Shown in pieces: positions 6,550-6,753 of a DNA stretch of 6,753 nt (its first letter is position 1; each line of letters opens with the position of its first letter). Source of the stretch: Burkholderiales bacterium (lineage in GTDB: Bacteria; Pseudomonadota; Gammaproteobacteria; Burkholderiales; Burkholderiaceae_C). The stretch covers positions 1 to 6,753 of the forward strand of contig CANJKD010000128.1 of the NCBI GenBank assembly GCA_947474415.1. The letters are read 5' to 3'. The position numbers and the translations under genes were made by a program. The notes below the pieces were generated by a model. It was not told the origin of the DNA. It searched no databases and saw only the letters and a program-made list of their open reading frames with translations.

Positions 6550-6753
6550 GCCGGCTCCTGTGTGGCTTCGGTGCGCATTCTGGGGCCTATGTCAGCGCAC
6601 GGCTTCGGGGCTGCGCGCAGGCCTTAGTCTTTTCCAAAGCAGGTATGAGCCTGGAGCGCCCTGAGATCGACGACGCGACGCGAGTCGATCCGTTGTAGGT
6701 CTGGCCAGTGTATTGGGGCGCGGATTTTTGGTTCATCAACCGTGGTCGCGGGC
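6550..6753. other. Cupin upstream region at right edge, no certain gene
   Basis: These 204 bases hold the cupin leader and presumably its promoter, but I find no -35/-10 pair good enough to call. A 7-bp inverted repeat, GATCGAC (6665-6671) and GTCGATC (6684-6690), with a 12-base spacer could be an operator or hairpin. On the - strand a frame entering from the right edge is open from about 6752 down to a TAA at 6624-6626 (about 42 codons), and a second - strand frame is open over most of the same stretch, so neither can be called coding. The extreme right end is visibly more AT-rich than the genes. Confidence 0.4.
6555..6559 (-). promoter_or_regulatory. Ribosome binding site of the cupin gene
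   Basis: On the - strand AGGAG stands 5 nt before the ATG at 6549, the best Shine-Dalgarno in the window. It fixes the cupin start, and it contrasts with the weak or missing sites before the LLM and DUF3857 genes. Confidence 0.75.

Noticed and set aside
6709..6745. Rho-independent terminator around GGTT-CATC-AACC with a T-run
   Set aside because: The stem is only 4 bp. The T-run precedes the stem on the + strand and is an A-run on the - strand, so it is on the wrong side in either direction.

Overview
The window is strongly GC-rich, with G/C-dominated third codon positions and genes packed on both strands. It reads as chromosomal DNA of a high-GC proteobacterium. A beta-proteobacterium of the order Burkholderiales is my best guess from codon use and the kinds of proteins present; no rRNA or marker gene confirms it. 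There is no sign of an insertion sequence, prophage, CRISPR array, tRNA or rRNA.

Layout, left to right. (1) The window opens inside a short-chain dehydrogenase/reductase gene on the + strand, whose first few codons are off the left edge. (2) Seven bases past its stop lies the stop of a convergent gene on the - strand for a PF10014-type 2-oxoglutarate/Fe(II) dioxygenase. (3) Divergent from that gene is the largest gene here, encoding an exported 962-residue protein with a DUF3857 domain, a transglutaminase-like domain with a complete Cys-His-Asp triad, and C-terminal TPR repeats. (4) It converges on a - strand group. A perfect 20-bp palindrome sits in the 45-bp gap between the two stops. Read in the direction of transcription the group is a cupin protein, then a luciferase-like (LLM) flavin-dependent oxidoreductase, then a small S4-domain RNA-binding protein. 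(5) The last ~200 bases hold the cupin's upstream region, with a good ribosome binding site and no certain gene.

The genes do not form one obvious pathway. Three are oxidoreductases of open substrate range (SDR, 2OG dioxygenase, LLM). The cupin is a small metal-binding protein, the S4 protein is probably a housekeeping RNA/ribosome-associated factor, and the DUF3857/transglutaminase/TPR protein acts outside the cytoplasm. The cupin, LLM and S4 genes could be one transcript, but their known family roles do not tie them together. I see no convincing new multi-gene system. The points worth a second look are the palindrome, the start-site choices of three genes, the unknown substrate of the dioxygenase, and the undecided right edge.
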